Shown here piece by piece: positions 14,323 to 25,306 of a DNA stretch of 64,000 nt (its first letter is position 1; each line of letters opens with the position of its first letter). Location: contig NEEC01000007.1 of the NCBI GenBank assembly GCA_002189035.1, positions 186,001 to 250,000 on the forward strand, read 5' to 3'. The DNA comes from Utricularia gibba (taxonomy: Eukaryota > Streptophyta > Magnoliopsida > Lamiales > Lentibulariaceae). Made by a program: the position numbers and the translations under genes. The notes beneath the pieces were generated by a model. The model ran no database searches, was not told the origin of the DNA, and saw only the letters and a list, made by a program, of their open reading frames with translations.

Positions 14323-15309
14323 ATGAGAAGCTCCGCCGCAGCATTTCCTGTTTCTCCATCCCCGTCTCCTGTTCCGGATTTGTCCTACAAGAACGATTTC
14401 GCCGCCCTCGGCACCTCCTCCGTAGATTGGATCCCGGTTCCGAACAATTTGTTCGAATTGGCGACGGTTATCCTCTCGTCTGGCCTCCTGTTGGTCTCCC
14501 TTGCTGCGTTCGCCTTCGTTCTTGTTCTTCAATTGAAATCTCGAAGTCTTCATCGTTTGCAGAAGTTCAATTCACTCTGGGTCCTGCGATTGTTGCTTAT
14601 CTTGTTTGCGTCGCTTTGGGGGATCAACGGAATCCTGCGGCAGCCATTTTTGCGAGCGAGGCAGGGGAAGCATTTGTCGCTCTCCGACTTGTTGTCGCAG
14701 CAGGAAAGTGTCTGTAGAATTCAACTGGTTCTTGATTTGGGGATTTTCGAACCTGGGTTCTTGATCTCCCTTCTCTTCTTAGTCAATTCCTCGGTCGATA
14801 AAGACAATTGGAGCGAAATCCAATCTCTGGTTTCCGTCTCCTTAATCTGCATTCCGATTCTTCTAATTCAGATACTTGTCATATTCTTCCCTCCATTCGA
14901 AGCCCAGCTACCCAAATTCATCCACGGAAGCTCCATAGTCTCAACCGACGTTCTCGGGAAAAAAGCCGTTCTCTGCACATACCCGTTCTTCAGTTGGGCA
15001 ATCTTCGCCGCATTCTCCGCCACCTACGCCGTTGCGTTCATGTTTTCTTGCTGGAGAGTAACGGAGTTGGTTATCAACAAAGGGGTCCGGCGCCGGATCC
15101 ACGGTCTCGCCACCGCCGTGGTTGCCGCCCTCTCCGTTCAGATATCTTCCGTGGCTGCGACTTGGGCGTTGGCGCCCGAGGAAGCTATTTACGCGTGGGT
15201 GATGCTCACCGCCTTCTTCTTCGTCGCCATGTCCATGTTCGCTGGCGAGGCTCTTCTGGTGATCAAGCCGATCGCAGACGCCCTTGAGGTCGGCGGCGAC
15301 GGTATATAA
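14323..15309 (+). CDS. Plant multi-pass membrane protein of unknown function
   Basis: This single-exon gene encodes 328 residues. After a Ser/Pro-rich N terminus (about 1-40) there are roughly seven hydrophobic segments: about 43-70 (LATVILSSGLLLVSLAAFAF), 84-104, 130-155, 165-188, 221-244, 262-284 and 290-313. Short polar loops separate them, and the C terminus is short and charged (DALEVGGDGI). The fourth loop holds FFPPFEAQLPKFIHG. I see no transporter, kinase or receptor motif. The topology resembles other uncharacterised plant membrane families, and I assign no function. The start is the first ATG after a GC-rich leader. Confidence 0.8.
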   Translation: MRSSAAAFPVSPSPSPVPDLSYKNDFAALGTSSVDWIPVPNNLFELATVILSSGLLLVSLAAFAFVLVLQLKSRSLHRLQKFNSLWVLRLLLILFASLWGINGILRQPFLRARQGKHLSLSDLLSQQESVCRIQLVLDLGIFEPGFLISLLFLVNSSVDKDNWSEIQSLVSVSLICIPILLIQILVIFFPPFEAQLPKFIHGSSIVSTDVLGKKAVLCTYPFFSWAIFAAFSATYAVAFMFSCWRVTELVINKGVRRRIHGLATAVVAALSVQISSVAATWALAPEEAIYAWVMLTAFFFVAMSMFAGEALLVIKPIADALEVGGDGI

Positions 15310-15962
15310 CTACGGGGATATAATTGTCATTTCAGGGGGCAAGTGAGAAATTAATTACGCTCATGGAAGCTATTAATTTGGTCTATTACGAAATTCGTGC
15401 TGTGTCAATAGGAGGAGGGAGATTTTATATTTAATAGGATTTTGATTATTAATAATTAAATAAAATCTCATTTATAAGTTTAAAATAAAAATGATGTCTG
15501 GTAAATTGATTTTCTTCATTAAGATAATATTTTTAATTGATTAGTAATTTGTAACTTCCCATACCAACCCGCTGACGCTCATGAACTGCGTAGAAGGAAT
15601 TTGGACTGGATTTCGATTGGTTCATATTCATGTGTGTTTCAGACGATTGTCCGAATGCGGCGCGCATATGGAACGGGGAGTTGGCACCGTTGCTTCACGG
15701 GGATGCGTACAGGGCTCCATAACCAACCCAACGAGTCCGGACATGGTGCTCGTGTTAATGATTTCGATTGGATAAGCGAGCCCTACATGTCCGATCACCA
15801 ACTCGACTCGTTGGTTACATGTCTTATATAAACCAAGATTTTTGTTCGCCCCTGCCTTGTCCTAATATAATACCCCCTGCAGCGCTGCTCTGCGCGTGAT
15901 TCTGGCTGGCAACCCCGTCGTCGTGGGCCTCTTGCTAGTTGAGTCCTCTGGGATTTCCGGTG
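15310..15962. other. Intergenic region and SAUR promoter
   Basis: An AT-rich stretch (15400-15560) is followed by the upstream region of the SAUR gene, which has a TATA box at 15825-15832. No other gene is seen. Confidence 0.5.
15825..15832 (+). promoter_or_regulatory. TATA box of the SAUR gene
   Basis: TATATAAA lies 130 bases upstream of the start codon and is the only good TATA match in this gap. Confidence 0.55.
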
Positions 15963-16268
15963 ATGTCGAGCTCGACGCAGCGGCAGGGGGGGCGGACGCC
16001 GAAGGGATGCGTGGCGGTGACGGTGGGGCTGGGAGGGGAGGCGAGGGAGAGGTTCGTGATTCCGGTGGAGTACGTGAACCACCCGCTGTTCTCGCATCTG
16101 CTCAGGGAGGCGGAGGAGGAGTACGGGTTCTCCCAGGAGGGGGCGATCAACATCCCCTGCCTTGTGGACGAGTTCCGCCACGTCAGTGCCTTGATTCATC
16201 GGGAAACGGCGTCGCTTCACCCTCATCATCATCATCACTTCCTTTGCTTCAGAGGCCCGTCGAAATAA
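15963..16268 (+). CDS. SAUR family auxin-responsive protein
   Basis: This intronless gene encodes 101 residues, the usual size of a small auxin-up RNA protein. The SAUR core is present: TPKGCVAVTVG, RFVIPVEYVNHPLFSHLL, EAEEEYGFSQEGAINIPC. SAUR proteins promote cell expansion by inhibiting PP2C-D phosphatases and so activating plasma-membrane H+-ATPases. The start is the ATG at 15963; upstream in-frame codons have no ATG. The C terminus carries five consecutive histidines, encoded by a cat-rich stretch. The group resembles SAUR32/36-type members, which is an inference from the core motif only. Confidence 0.93.
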   Translation: MSSSTQRQGGRTPKGCVAVTVGLGGEARERFVIPVEYVNHPLFSHLLREAEEEYGFSQEGAINIPCLVDEFRHVSALIHRETASLHPHHHHHFLCFRGPSK

Positions 16269-16609
16269 TTGGACGGGCCTCCCCCTCCCCCTCCCACGCT
16301 GTTCATTTGAAATTTATTTAGGAAAAATTAAAAAAAGACAAATGGGCGAAAGGGACCCCACACCAACCATCCTTTTCGCAGCATGACAACGCAGCAGCCA
16401 ACCCCCCCAAAATTCATAATTCGACAAGCTCCATTTCCCCCTGCGTTTCTTGCTCCCTCGCGCTGCAAGTGGAATATTCCACGCACTCTGCTGCGGGGGG
16501 AGCTTTAATCGTTTTCCAGTTTTGGTTCTTGCATTTGATTTTGCTGTTTCATGATCGGGAATCGTGTGAGAAGTTAGGGTTTTCTTTTTTTCCGAGAAGA
16601 GGTATTTTT
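16269..16609. other. Short intergenic region
   Basis: It holds the SAUR 3' flank and the 5' UTR of the next gene. No gene or clear motif is seen. Confidence 0.5.
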
Positions 16610-19600
16610 ATGGAGGACGCCCCGGGCGCTTCCGCCGTAGCGCGGAATGGAGGTAGGCATTTTCCTCGGGGTTCGTCTAGTTCGTCGTCTTCCTCTTCTC
16701 AGTCTTCTCGCAAGGAGTGGCGCGCCGTTAGTGATCCGACTATTGGGAACTCCAATGGCGAGGTGAACTTTTTTTTTCTATGCTCTGGGTTCACACACAT
16801 TTCGCTTACTCTTATGTTTATGCATGCACAAAATAGGGCGAGGAGCGTTCAAAAATGGGTCAGACAGATGAGAGACTGACGTACGAGGTATTGGCTGCTC
16901 TTTTTGGAAGTGATGGTAGAAGAAATTCCGCCCTTGTTTTGTTTTCCCCTGCCCGTTTATATTTCACATTTGATGTTCGTGCATGCGAAATAACTATGTG
17001 CGTTATGTGTTGGTGCAGCGTGGAAGAGGGCCATTGGATGTAGATGTTCCTTCGATGGCTATTGATGATGTTTCGGACAATGGTGTGCTACAGCAGAAAC
17101 TGCACACTGTTTCAAAAGAAAGAGAGGAGCTGCAGCGCGTGGAGATTCAGCTCGGAGCACAAGTTTTAGTGAGATCCGAACTTGCTGCGTTTCAAAAAGC
17201 TATTGATTCTCAATCAAAAGAGCACGCGAATGCTACTAAGAAACTCCAGGTTGGCCTTTTATAATTTTTTGCGATTATTAGAAGTGTCCTCTGACGACCT
17301 TGTTTCCCTTCTGCTACATTCCTTGCTAAATTTTGCATTTTTTTCAGGAGCAATTTCATGAGAAGGAAATAAGGATACGTGAACTTGAGAAGTTGCTGGA
17401 AGAAAAGGAAAGAGAATTGCATGCTATAAGAATGGATAATGAAGCGGTTTATTCAAGAACTAATATTTTTTTCTGAAGATTCCTTGTGCTGTTCTGTTGT
17501 ATTATGTTGCTGATTTATCATTTTACTCCACCTTTAGCATGCATGGGCCAAGGATGATCTTCTCAGAGAACAAAGCCAAGAGCTTGAGAGTTACAGGTAT
17601 ACTTATGTGGCTGTACGCTTTTCATCTGGATGGTTTGAATTATAATTTGGCGTTTTGCATTTATGAATGATCTCTTTTTCACTGGTTTTTTACTAGCCTG
17701 CTTTGTTTTTCTATCATACCAGTTTTATATTTTCGTCCGCACCCCTTGTCATTGACCCTTTTTAGCGTTGATATATGTTTACTTGGTCTTTTTGAAGCAT
17801 GCTATATTGAACACTGTTTCCCTTTTTTAGGATGGAGAGAGATAACTCTGAAGCTGAAAGGTTGCAACACATTAAACAAATCCATGATCTGCAGGAGCAT
17901 ATACAAGAAAAAGAACGCCAGTTCATGGAGTTGAAAGAGCAGGTTTGTTTTCTGTATATTATTATCTGTTGTTTCATATTTTTGTTTTGGAAATTAGTGG
18001 GATCTCTAACATTTCTAGTAAATTTTCTTTTATAGTAGACACCTTTCTGTAAAAGTAGCCTTGGTTGAACTTAGAAACCTGAGAATTCAAGTTTATTGCA
18101 GCATAGGGTAGCTCAAGAAGCTATCATCTATAAAGATGACCAGATAGCAGATGCACAAAATTGGTTAACTCGTGCTCAAGAGATGGAATCCCTGCAATCA
18201 GCAGCTAACCAAACCCTGCAAGGTGAACTCCACGAGCGAAAAGAACAGTATAATCAGCTGTGGCTTACTTTTCAAAGACAGGTTTACATGTTTTCAAATA
18301 TTTTGGATTCATAACTTAGTTTTTTTAATACCCTTTTATTGTCGCATGGACTTATTTTATGTTTTCTTAGTTTGGTGACATGGAAAGACTTCATTTACAC
18401 ATACAACAGCTTCAGCACGAACTGGCTGATGCTAGAGAAAAAAATGGTAGTCATGCAGGATTGCATTCCACAAGCACGAATTCAAGTGATGTCTCTCGAG
18501 TTGGAAATCCCAGTAGTAACCACCTGGAGATTAATGACAGCAATTCATCTATTTCACCTAATGGAAGCATGCTGAACAGCGTTTCTGAAGGCTCTGTGGT
18601 GAATATCTCTCAGGTAATAGGGTAAAATCTATGCCATTGGTTTTGCTGTAACTTTCTCTTTAATGAGCAATGTGGCGAGGTTGGAGCTGTTTTATAATCT
18701 TTAAATTTTTTTTGGGTATTTCTATAGTTAATATTTAATATCTATTTACCAGACAGAGGGTGCTCATGGACTTCCTTATGCTTCATCCCTCTATGGAATG
18801 CCCGCCTACCTTCCATCTGCACTGCATCCATTTCTAATGCATCAACAAGGCTCAACTCATCCACCTCGCATAACACAAGCTCATTTTGTACGTGGAATTT
18901 CGTCTGCTCAAAACTGGGCCACCCAGCAGGTAAACTTATTATGATATGTTCACATCATTTTTACTCAACTCTCTTTTTATCGCATGAATATTTTCTTTAC
19001 TATATGTAAGGCTCCTCTGGATGGAGAAAACACTACGTTGCCAAGTCAATCTGTTATTAAGGCTGAGGAACATACATTGAAAGATGATTCCAATTATGGC
19101 CAAGTGGAACCAATAAATTGTCAAGAGAGCAATGGAAATATGCTGAATAATGAGGTTGGCGAAGGATTCGAGTTGGATCCGGTGATCTCATCACCAGGCG
19201 TAAACGGGCAGGTTGGTTGGTTAAAGATATAAATCATATTTATTTTTCTATGCTTCATGTCCTGTCTTCAGCCCTTTCTAACCTTACATACCTATCTAGG
19301 TGCTTGATTTTGAGGATTTCAGCAATGGTTCTGCCAGCACGGTTCATAACTCTGAGGAATTGGTTCATAATGCTCTTAGTCTGGATGCTCTTGCTGTTGG
19401 CAATGATAAGAAAGGCACCGCCGCAGAACAACCAAATGCTTCTAATCAAGAAGTGCCCTGTGAACTGCCGAATCATGCGGAAAATAATAGTGAAGTTTCC
19501 CCAAATTTTTCCACTGATGCAAGTTTGTTACGTTCATATGTTTCTGCCGGGCAGAAAATCAGCACCATAGGCACATCCATGGAAAGCTACCTAATGGATG

Positions 19601-20380
19601 AAAGAACACTATTGGCCTGTATAGCACGCTCAATTGGATCTGGTGGCAGGATAAGGATTAGTTCAACTGTGAGATGATTTTTTATTCATATTCTACAAGA
19701 ATATCATTTACATGACTATGGTGCTTCATTTTGGCAGCTTCCAAATAGACTCGGAAAAATGCTTGCTCCATTACACTGGCATGATTATAAAAGAAAGTAT
19801 GGGAAACTTGATGATTTTGTGGCCACCCATTCTGAAGTAAGTTTTCAATTCGCGTTTCACTACAGTTCTGAAGTACATCAATAATCTTCCTCTTACCGAT
19901 TTTGCTGCTTATGGTAGTTATTTTTGATTGAGGGGGACAACATTCAGCTTCGAGAAGGTGCACAAAAAACCATAGCTGCTATGGCTGTTGCAGCTAAAAT
20001 AGCGGCTGCTGCTGCTGCACCCCCACCTTCACAAGCATCATTGTTTCCATCTGTAGCTTTGACGCCCATGGCACACTCCCAAAGATTGAAAAAGGCCTCT
20101 TCTCTCGACGCCTCATCTGTAAGCCCACAGATAATGTGTGTGAGCTATATATTTCATGTCTGTTGATTTCCACGGTTTTGCTGAATTCTCAATGCAGAAT
20201 GGTGGTCGCCACATATCAAAGGATAGAGTTAATAACGGCGAAGAGCCAGGCTGGTCTGTATTACTTGCAGCGGGTGCCGTAGACCGAATCAACATCCCAC
20301 AAGGCAGCACAGTTTCCCCGGTCACATCTACCCCGGTTGCAGCGAGGAAACAAAGTGGCACCAGGTACGCGAAGTCTTGA
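16610..20380 (+). CDS. Conserved plant coiled-coil protein with a C-terminal DUF7725-like domain
   Basis: Fourteen exons close perfectly in phase: 16610-16762, 16837-16887, 17019-17249, 17348-17446, 17538-17596, 17831-17942, 18102-18281, 18371-18613, 18753-18929, 19011-19211, 19300-19668, 19738-19836, 19918-20118 and 20198-20380. The product is 785 residues. A Ser-rich N terminus is followed by a long coiled coil (about residues 90-320; for example HDLQEHIQEKERQFMELKEQ), a Ser/Asn-rich middle, and a C-terminal globular part (about 590-700) with LPNRLGKMLAPLHWHDYKRK and LFLIEGDNIQLREGAQKT. I recall that C-terminal block as a plant-wide domain of unknown function (DUF7725). An Ala-rich helix follows it. 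No enzymatic motif is visible, so no function is assigned. Confidence 0.9.
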
Positions 20381-20442
20381 GGTAACCACAGGATAAAGGA
20401 GTTTAACGATTGATTCTTTCTAGAGGATTTTCATAACATCAA

Positions 20443-20523
20443 GTTGAGATGGCCGAGTTGGTCTAAGGCGCCAGATTAAGGTTCTGGTCCGAAAGGGCGT
20501 GGGTTCGAATCCCACTCTCAACA
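20443..20523 (+). tRNA. tRNA-Leu (anticodon AAG)
   Basis: The 81-base gene folds as a type II tRNA. The acceptor stem GTTGAGA pairs with TCTCAAC, with discriminator A at 20523. The D-arm/A-box is TGGCCGAGTTGG. The anticodon stem CCAGA/TCTGG encloses the loop TTAAGGT, with AAG at 20478-20480. A long variable arm and the B-box GGGTTCGAATCC follow. There is no intron and no encoded CCA. It lies only 62 bases after the stop of the upstream protein gene on the same strand. Confidence 0.98.
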
Positions 20524-20532
20524 TATTCACTC

Positions 20533-20537
20533 TTTTT
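20533..20537 (+). terminator. RNA polymerase III terminator of tRNA-Leu
   Basis: A TTTTT run lies ten bases after the tRNA 3' end, as expected for Pol III termination. Confidence 0.8.
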
Positions 20538-20809
20538 GTCCAGTGTCATTTTGCTCAAAGTAGCTGGGAATTGTTTATTCACTCGCTCATCTAAAATTTG
20601 AATGTGTTCCCAAGTCAATCAAGCGACGGGTTTCGCACAAGCAACACCACGGCAGAGGCTTCATCTCTTGTGTGAGGAATCCTCATCATTTTGAAATCTT
20701 TTTTATCTCCCACACACCAAAATATGTGATGGATGCTGCGCATAAACAGAAGATGCAGTCAGCCAGCAATCCGCTTCCTACGTCGGCACCCGTATCCAAG
20801 ATGACCATC

Positions 20810-20815
20810 CACGTG
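20810..20815. promoter_or_regulatory. G-box CACGTG
   Basis: A palindromic CACGTG within ccacgtgtca lies about 0.8 kb upstream of the PRR start. It is a candidate bHLH/bZIP (for example PIF) site. Confidence 0.5.
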
Positions 20816-20843
20816 TCATGATCTCGATAGGGCGAACCCTTCG

Positions 20844-21127
20844 AAATATCTCTCCGTGGGGACCACTTCACGCAGTTGCGGAAATATCTTGGGGTGGCAT
20901 GTCTTCGTTATTCGTACGAGATTCGGACGGAGTTGATGAATATCTATCTAGCTATCCACCTATCTCCTCTCCCCCGGTGTCGGAAAATATATAATAATTA
21001 CAATATTACAAAAAAGCAAGAGGAAAAGGAGAAAAAAGGAGCGGTTGCCGCCATTCTCCACTTATTGGCTTGGGACGTGGGCGTCGGGAGGCCATCCCTG
21101 GCCGCTCGTCATCACTCCAGATATTTA
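20844..21127. promoter_or_regulatory. Partial evening-element motifs (AATATCT core), four copies
   Basis: AAATATCT lies at 20844-20851 and 20882-20889, AATATCT at 20939-20945, and AGATATTTA (complement of TAAATATCT) at 21119-21127. Each shares the core of the circadian evening element AAAATATCT. Confidence 0.5.
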
Positions 21128-21176
21128 CTTTCCTTGAAACCAGTATTTGCATTTAGGCCCCCCAATTTCCCCTTTT

Positions 21177-21194
21177 CCCCCCCCCCCCCCCCCC
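21177..21194. repeat. 18-base C homopolymer
   Basis: An uninterrupted C run lies in the region upstream of the PRR gene. It is a likely polymorphic and error-prone site. Confidence 0.85.
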
Positions 21195-21475
21195 AAGCCC
21201 CAGGTTTCGAATCTCAACCGGACCATTTTTAATCTTAATGGGTGCAAATTGCGGGGTAGCAGCATCATTGTCAAAGTGTAGGGAGCAGTGTGCAATTTCC
21301 GTTTCTTTAGGGGTTGCTATGGAAGAGTTGAAGTTTGTAGGGCGGTCCTCATAAACAACAGCTAAGTCCAAGAATGCAAACCAATCTGAGCCATTAGATC
21401 TTGTGGCGGTTAAAAGATCAGCCGTAAATCGCCATGGGGGGATCAGTCGTCGTTACAAAAATGGAGTCTGTGCGC

Positions 21476-21484
21476 AGATATTTT
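21476..21484 (-). promoter_or_regulatory. Canonical evening element (AAAATATCT)
   Basis: AGATATTTT on the plus strand is the exact complement of the evening element bound by CCA1/LHY/RVE MYB factors. It lies 153 bases before the PRR start codon, in the promoter or 5' UTR. Confidence 0.7.
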
Positions 21485-21636
21485 GGGCTGAAAGTAGACG
21501 CTTTTCAAACGGATAGGAAAGAGAACAAGGGGAGGAGTTTTGTCTTGCGGAGCGAGCGAAATTCCTGATACCCTCCAACTGCTGCGATTCCTGCACCATA
21601 TGCTTTTTTCTTCAAAGGCAGCAAGGATTTTCAGGG

Positions 21637-24110
21637 ATGGGAGAAGCTGTGATCAGCGGCAGAAGTGGGATGGAGCAATTGGAGAACAGGCACAACGAGG
21701 GTAAGGCGGCGACGGAAGCCCCCGGCGGGGAGGCCGCCAGTTCTCCGTCTATTGTGATGTGGGAGAGGTTTCTTCCGAAAATAATGCTCAGGGTTCTGTT
21801 GGTGGAAGCGGATGATTCCACGAGGCAGATTATAGCCGCGCTTCTCAGGAAATGCAGTTACAGAGGTTGGTTACCTTTTGCTTTCATGTTTCGAGGGAAA
21901 AAAACGGTGGCTCTATTTTAGGGCTCTATTTTATCGATTCTTGTGAAATATTGGGAGTCCGGTTGATCCTTGTGTCTCTTAGTTTGCTATCTTCAATTAG
22001 TGCTCTGGCTCTAAATCTATCTTGCAATTTCTCATTGTACCAGTTGCTGCGGTTGCCGATGGTTTGAAAGCATGGGAGGTACTGAGAGCAAGACCATGTT
22101 CCATAGATCTGATTTTGACAGAAGTTGATTTACCATTGATATCTGGGTATGCGCTGCTCACTTTGATTACGGAGAACGAAGCCTGCAAGAACATTCCAGT
22201 GATAAGTATGATGAAACCCTACTTACGTCATACAATGAAAGAGTGCTTCAGTTACATACAGCTTCTCAAGGTGTGGATTTGTTTTCGAAAATATTGCAGT
22301 GATGTCGTGTCATGACTCGGTGAGTACCGTGTATAAGTGTATGCTGAGAGGCGCTACCGACTTCCTCGTGAAGCCAGTCCGGAAAAATGAGCTGAGGAAC
22401 TTGTGGCAACACGTCTGGAGGAAGCAGGCTGTATGTGTTCCTTGCTGTGATGAAGCCTGTATATTGCAATGACTGTTCTTTGCCTAAGAGCTTTTGTTTT
22501 CTGTGATCATCTCAGTCAAGCAATGCTGCCGGCCTCGGTCTTCCGGAAGAGAGTATTGGTCAGAAGAAGGATGAAGCCACGGCTGAAAACAATGCTGCTA
22601 GCGACAACAATTCTAGTCCTTGTGTGGCTTGTGTTCGTCGATCTAGAGAAGAGCGTATCGAGAAAGGCAGTGACACTCAGGTACTCATATGTCACTGTTA
22701 CTTCTTTTAAGATAAGATGGATAAAGGTTCCGTCTGTCTCATGCATGATCTCCTTTTCATTGCAGAGCTCGTGCACGAAACTCGAGTCTAGGAACGATGG
22801 AGATGAAGATGCGGAAACTCTCCATGGTCATTCGCAGCCAGAAAGCAGTAAACGTATCTGTGATGGAAATACTACAGAAATCGGGATCCCGGGAAAGAAT
22901 TCTCATGAAGACAAAGTAGGAGAAGCCATCGACTTGATTGGAGCCTTCGATAATAATCCAAATGCTGCTACTGGAGCTGGTGCTTCAAGCATCAGTTCCA
23001 AGGATGCTGCTGTACCTCACTTGAATCTCTCTGTTCAAAGATCTGGACCAGATGGCTCTATGAATAATGCGGAATGGCGTCAGCTGAATCACTCACAGGC
23101 ATCACCCTTTTCAAGGTAAGATGAACGGTAGTGATTCAACTTCAGCACTGTAACCGTGATTTCGATTTACTCAGTCGAGTCTGTAAATTCTCATACGCTC
23201 TAGGCTTACTTTCTTTCAGGTACATAAACAAGCCAGTAAAAATGGCAAGCTCATCCTCTATGTATAGACAACGGAAAGATCATGAAATCGTTGCAGAGAA
23301 CATAGCCTCTAGTCACCACGTCAGATCTGATGCAAAGATGCACACTTCTACAGTGCAGTCACAAAAGCATGTTTCAGGGACCATGGTCCAAACAGGACTG
23401 GCAGAAACTACATACCCATGTTCCCCAGATAGAGGAATATCTCACCCGATCCCGGTTAGAGGTGTTAGATATGAGAATGGTGGTCATGCTTACGACTCTC
23501 TAGTGCGTCCTGCTCTTTGTGTGCAAGCCGAAAATGGCTCATACCCAGTGCCATCAGAGTGCCAGGCCTCATGCTCTGTGCAGGTTCATGGTCATTTGGA
23601 ACGAGGAAACAGCAGCTCCGTTGATCATACGGACAAGAAATCAGACAAACAGGGGACCGAGATTCCTGTTTCAGTTGGGAATAATAATCACAGCAGCAAG
23701 GCGAATTTCTGCAATGGCAACATGAGTCATCATCATCAGAATGCAAGCTCTGCAAACAATGGAAATGTGAACTCTGCTTCTGCTGTGTTGGCCCCCTCAG
23801 ACTGTGGTAATGACGAGAGCTACCATGGTCATGACGGAGCCCTGCAACGCTCCTCACAAAGAGAAGCTGCTCTAATGAAGTTCAGGTTGAAACGAAAAGA
23901 ACGATGTTTTGAGAAAAAGGTACCTTCTTTGTACAATCTAGACACAAAACACATGTTCTTTTTTCGTAAATACACCAATATGATACGGTATGTTTCCCAC
24001 AGGTTCGATACGAAAGCCGAAAGAAGCTAGCTGAGCAGCGCCCCCGGGTGAAAGGACAATTTGTTCGCCAAGCGCCGAGTGATCCGCTACCTGGGAACTC
24101 AGCTTCATAG
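21637..24110 (+). CDS. PRR7-like: Pseudo-response regulator, PRR7/PRR3 (PRR37) type
   Basis: This circadian-clock transcriptional repressor is encoded by seven exons: 21637-21865, 22044-22205, 22300-22430, 22516-22680, 22766-23115, 23220-23919 and 24003-24110. They give 614 residues. The pseudo-receiver domain (about 51-170) starts [20 protein letters not shown]. The phospho-acceptor aspartate is replaced by glutamate ([11 protein letters not shown]), the hallmark of PRRs; the conserved lysine remains ([20 protein letters not shown]). A Ser/Asn/His-rich linker is followed by a CCT motif (about 560-602, [11 protein letters not shown] then [20 protein letters not shown]), split by the last intron as usual. 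At 614 residues it is shorter than Arabidopsis PRR7 (about 727), so an exact PRR7 versus PRR3 call is not safe. Evening elements upstream fit its expected regulation. Confidence 0.95.
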
Positions 24111-24415
24111 CAAGGATGACCTAATTTTGGTGAACATAGTTAGCTTTACGCGTTATGTTTTATCTGCCCTTGACTCAGCTGAAGGTCAAGCAAATGTATC
24201 TAATACTATGTGTGTTGTAAGTGCAGCAGAAGTTAAAACTGAAATGAACCTTCTAAGACGCATCTGAGATTAGAGCAAGGGACAGATGCAGATACCTAAA
24301 CAACATCGATGTATAAGCCAAAACATGCAAGGATTTATGTATATGGAAGGAGAGTTTTTCAATTCCATCCTCAAAAAATACTCTGCAAATCGCCAAAAAT
24401 CAGTTCTTGAGATGA

Positions 24416-25306
24416 TTACAGTGAATCGTAATCAACCCATCTCCAGTAATGCTTTTTACAGGAAACAGCAAAATCTGTGCAACTCTTCTCATCCAAGCCT
24501 CCATATTCCGAAGCTTCCTCAGTGCAGAAATCACAATCAGGCAAGCCTTCTATCTCTGTATCAACTGTGTGTAGAACATAGCAAACAGGTAAACCAGGGT
24601 ATGATGCTGAAAATCTCTCCTCCACCTTTCTCACATAGGATCCTGGGATGATTTTCACGTTGCCATGAATCCCGGAACCGCAATTTTGATTGGGAATCCC
24701 AATTTCGAGAACAGATCCGAGCTCCTCTCTCAAAGCTCGATATACGGCTGCCTCGATGGATTCGCCAGGCTTCATTTTCTCCGACAATGGGCGATGCCGA
24801 TCTCTGATGACGCCGTTGGAGAGCTCCTGATGAGATTCTATCAAGATTTTTCTGTTGTCGCTTCGGATGACCCTGACGATTACAACTTCGACGGTGCGAA
24901 CCGGAGGACTGGAATCGGCTAAAAACGTCTCTCCCTCGGCGATTTCGAGCCACAGATTGTGAACGTTTTTTGTCCCTGGTTTGACTCCCCACGCGCCGAA
25001 GAGTTCGGCTGGCATCCGTGGCCTCAGCCAATCGGAGAGCGACTGCGGAGTGGCGAAAACAGGGGCGAGACGCTGTGAGTGTCTGGATTCAGTAGTTCTG
25101 GACGAAAATTTGGGATATTTTCGAGTGCTCAAGGGGGAAGATAATTTGATATTGGCTACAGGGAAGGAAAGGGATGCCGGTTTGGGAGAAGCGGAGAACA
25201 GGACAAAGAGAGAGAGCGCAGTGAAGACAGCATCGGGAAGAGATGCCGGTTTCTTGAGGAGGTGCGCGTTGGACGGAGATGGAGGCGAGGGCGGTGCGGC
25301 AGACAT
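24416..25306 (-). CDS. Nudix-like hydrolase domain protein, probably plastid-targeted
   Basis: This single-exon gene encodes 296 residues. The N terminus (about 1-85) is rich in Ser, Pro, Ala and Arg with few acids, like a chloroplast transit peptide. A Nudix-like block lies at about residues 179-200 (MKPGESIEAAVYRALREELG). It keeps the REL-x-EE-x-G core helix, but RAL replaces REL and the leading GX5E spacing is degenerate, so catalytic activity is uncertain. The C-terminal part (PGLPVCYVLHTVDTEIEGLP, KKHYWRWVD) looks conserved but has no motif I know. It ends about 300 bases from the convergent PRR gene. The alternative reading is a Nudix-fold protein without hydrolase activity. Confidence 0.6.
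   Translation of the reverse strand: MSAAPPSPPSPSNAHLLKKPASLPDAVFTALSLFVLFSASPKPASLSFPVANIKLSSPLSTRKYPKFSSRTTESRHSQRLAPVFATPQSLSDWLRPRMPAELFGAWGVKPGTKNVHNLWLEIAEGETFLADSSPPVRTVEVVIVRVIRSDNRKILIESHQELSNGVIRDRHRPLSEKMKPGESIEAAVYRALREELGSVLEIGIPNQNCGSGIHGNVKIIPGSYVRKVEERFSASYPGLPVCYVLHTVDTEIEGLPDCDFCTEEASEYGGLDEKSCTDFAVSCKKHYWRWVDYDSL

Larger units (their letters stand above)
20524..21636. other. Upstream region of the PRR gene
   Basis: It holds one exact evening element, four near matches and a G-box (described separately), plus an 18-base C run at 21177-21194. No coding sequence is recognised. Confidence 0.6.
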
